Positions 62,161 through 64,000 of a DNA stretch of 64,000 bases are shown here, piece after piece; within the stretch, counting starts at the first letter, position 1; every line of letters starts with the position of its first letter. A program made the position numbers and the translations under genes. Source of the DNA: Apibacter muscae (GTDB lineage: Bacteria > Bacteroidota > Bacteroidia > Flavobacteriales > Weeksellaceae); contig NZ_SELG01000029.1 in assembly GCF_007845635.1 (NCBI RefSeq), positions 248,001-312,000 on the forward strand, given 5' to 3'. The notes under the pieces were generated by a model. That model worked only from the letters and a program-made list of their open reading frames with translations. It was not told where the DNA came from and made no database searches.

Positions 62161-62641
62161 TTTCCAAAAACTATTAATTGTAAAGGAAATAAAAGTAAAG
62201 AAGGAGAACAGGTTTTATTTAATATGATAGAATAAAAGCAGAATAATTTATTCTAAATATATATGTTTCATACATACTGCCCGAAGGAATTATACCAATG
62301 ACTATAGCTCCACAAGCAAGCAATAATACAAATAATTGTGTTTATAAGCAATATGATCTGATATGGGGAGCTAAGGTAAGTTGTGAGTTTAGGAAGAAGG
62401 TTGTGGAGATTTAAATTACAAAAATAATTAACAAAGAAAATAATCATTTTTATTTCGTTTAGCAACATGTTTCATAACTAATTTTACACATATATGTTTT
62501 GTTAACTTTCAATATAGATGAAAATTTATTGAATTTTGATCAATTTTTTTTAATAATTCTTATTTTTCAATTTCGTTTTTTGTAACTTTACACTCAAAGA
62601 TTAAATTTTAGCAATAATAATTTCCATTTAGAACCATTGAA
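62161..62641. other. Decayed lipoprotein start and truncated effector module remnant
   Basis: At about 62173-62235 the plus strand repeats the lipoprotein signal region (NCKGNKSKEGEQ, then stop), without a start. From about 62250 to 62414 an open frame without a start ends in TAA and includes NNCVYKQYDLIWGAKVSCEF, which resembles the start of a lysozyme/transglycosylase effector module; it is cut after about 50 codons. The rest up to 62641 is AT-rich with no gene, probably the glpD promoter side. Confidence 0.55.
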
Positions 62642-64000
62642 ATGAAACGAAACGAACAATTATCCAATCTTAACACAACAACCGAATGGGATGCGATTAT
62701 AATTGGAGGTGGAGCTAGTGGCCTAGGAGCTGCGGTTGATGCATCCACAAGAGGGTACAAAACACTATTACTGGAAGCACACGACTTTGCCAAGGCAACT
62801 TCTAGCCGAGCTACCAAATTATTACATGGAGGAGTTCGCTATTTAGCTCAAGGGGATATTGCACTTGTTAAGGAAGCTTTAAGAGAAAGAGGTCTTTTAG
62901 AGAGAAATGCTAGTCACTTAGCTAAAAAACAAGTTTTTGTAATTCCTAATTATAAATGGATTGATGGACCATTTTATACCATAGGTTTAAAATTTTATGA
63001 CATGCTTTCCAAGAAATTAAGTTTAGGGAAATCCAAACATATAAATAAACAAAAAACCTTGGAAATGCTCCCTACCGTAGAGCCTAAAAGCTTATGTGGA
63101 GGAGTTATTTATTACGACGGTCAGTTTGACGATTCTCGTTTAGCTGTAAATCTAGCACAAACAGCTGTTGAAAATGGGGGTACTGTTATTAACTACATGA
63201 AAGTTATAGGATTATTGAAAAATGATGCTGGGCAGATTTGTGGAGTAAAAGCTAAAGATCTTATAAATGGAAATGAATATGAAATAAAAGGGAAAGCAGT
63301 ATTTAATGCTACAGGTGTTTTCACCAATGAAATTTTAAATATGAATGACCCTAACCATAAAAAAACTGTAGTTCCAAGCCAAGGAATTCACTTAGTTTTA
63401 GACAAATCATTCTTACCTGGGGATAATGCTTTAATGATTCCTAAAACAAGCGACGGAAGAGTTTTATTCGCTGTTCCATGGCATAACCGTTTGGTAGTTG
63501 GTACTACGGATGTACTCGTAGAAAAACCTAGCTTAGAGCCAAGAGCATTAGAAAAAGAAATTGAATTTGTTCTTGCCACCGCAAGTCAATACCTTACGAA
63601 AAAACCTACAAGAAAAGATGTACTTTCAATTTTCGCTGGTCAACGTCCTTTAGCCGCTCCAGACAAAGATGGCGGAAGCACTAAAGAAGTATCTAGAAGC
63701 CACAAAATTTTGGTTTCAGACTCTGGTCTTATGAGTATCATTGGAGGAAAGTGGACAACTTTCCGACAAATGGCGGAAGATTTTATTGATAAAGCTATTG
63801 AGTTAGGCAAACTACCAAGCAAAGAATGCAAAACAGTCAACCTCTCCATTCATGGAAATGTTCCTGCTTCTCAAGTAGACCGATCCAAACATAATTATAT
63901 ATATGGATCAGATATACCTGCCATTCAAAAACTTGAACAAGAAAATCCAGATTTAGCTCAAAAAATTCATCCAAATCATAATTATACCAAAGCTGAAATT
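62642..64000 (+). CDS. glpD: Glycerol-3-phosphate dehydrogenase, FAD-dependent (3' end beyond window)
   Basis: Oxidises glycerol-3-phosphate to dihydroxyacetone phosphate at the inner membrane. 453 codons are present from ATG 62642. The FAD-binding IIGGGASGLGAAVDA (residues about 20-34), TKLLHGGVRYLAQGD, YYDGQFDDSRL, FNATGVFTNEIL and IFAGQRPLAAP are typical of GlpD. The second half of the capping domain is outside the window. It follows the accessory island and marks the return to ordinary chromosome. Confidence 0.93.
   Translation, partial: MKRNEQLSNLNTTTEWDAIIIGGGASGLGAAVDASTRGYKTLLLEAHDFAKATSSRATKLLHGGVRYLAQGDIALVKEALRERGLLERNASHLAKKQVFVIPNYKWIDGPFYTIGLKFYDMLSKKLSLGKSKHINKQKTLEMLPTVEPKSLCGGVIYYDGQFDDSRLAVNLAQTAVENGGTVINYMKVIGLLKNDAGQICGVKAKDLINGNEYEIKGKAVFNATGVFTNEILNMNDPNHKKTVVPSQGIHLVLDKSFLPGDNALMIPKTSDGRVLFAVPWHNRLVVGTTDVLVEKPSLEPRALEKEIEFVLATASQYLTKKPTRKDVLSIFAGQRPLAAPDKDGGSTKEVSRSHKILVSDSGLMSIIGGKWTTFRQMAEDFIDKAIELGKLPSKECKTVNLSIHGNVPASQVDRSKHNYIYGSDIPAIQKLEQENPDLAQKIHPNHNYTKAEI

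Noticed and set aside
62306-62316. Firm call of an integration attachment site
   Set aside because: Only 11 bp match the tRNA end and no integrase is present, so it is kept as a speculative finding and not listed as a feature.
62268-62468. Minus-strand open frame of 66 codons at the island edge
   Set aside because: The plus strand carries a recognisable module remnant there; the minus frame is AT-driven and hydrophobic by composition.

Overview
The window reads as a chromosomal segment of a low-GC member of Bacteroidota, class Flavobacteriia. Support comes from TAnnTTTG-type -7 promoter boxes in front of several genes, a fused MurF/alanine racemase, a type III glutamine synthetase, a complete Bat aerotolerance operon, flavobacterial lipoboxes and frequent weak Shine-Dalgarno sites. 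The strong AT bias together with DUF4280 PAAR-like effector loci is compatible with a Weeksellaceae-type host-associated organism (for example Apibacter), but the genus cannot be fixed from the sequence alone.

Region 1 (1-12 kb): a sugar operon (MFS sugar porter, LacI regulator, PfkB fructokinase cut by the window edge) with a perfect palindromic operator at its promoter; a DUF4136 lipoprotein; a split ThrE-type threonine/serine exporter; an aliphatic amidase preceded by an excellent sigma-54 promoter; an HdeD-like membrane protein; an ECF sigma factor; a decayed glycosyltransferase; YaaA; and sufC-sufD without an adjacent sufB. Region 2 (12-23.2 kb): a heme uptake pair (TonB receptor and HmuY lipoprotein), two RDD proteins, groES-groL, an ABC exporter and glnN.

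Region 3 (23.2-33.9 kb, minus strand) is the first accessory island: a LysM adaptor-like protein, a small Cys-rich protein, a DUF4280 PAAR-like protein, an 866-codon reading frame (OmpA-like in the middle) broken by one TGA and one TAG, then a mosaic of lipoproteins, an orphan C-terminal fragment, duplicated genes and chimeric junction scars. Region 4 (34-51.8 kb) is housekeeping: the moxR-DUF58-batA-batB-batC-batD operon, an AraC regulator divergent from hemA-hemC, murF-alr, tdk, rsmI, an Rrf2 regulator and tRNA-Ala(GGC).

Region 5 (51.8-62.4 kb, plus strand) starts just after that tRNA and is the second accessory island: an adaptor homologue, a second DUF4280 PAAR-like protein, a LysM effector with two predicted peptidoglycan-cleaving domains, an orphan GH108 muramidase module without a start codon, six lipoproteins (likely periplasmic immunity proteins) and decayed module fragments. 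The window ends inside glpD. The two islands together look like polymorphic effector/immunity loci of a contractile injection (T6SS-like) system: fairly GC-rich backbone genes are followed by AT-rich exchangeable toxin modules and immunity lipoproteins, with old modules left behind as orphans. No core secretion genes lie in the window.

A separate regulatory thread links heme uptake and heme synthesis: an identical 18-bp element lies in front of the HmuR-type receptor gene and in the AraC/hemA divergent promoter region.
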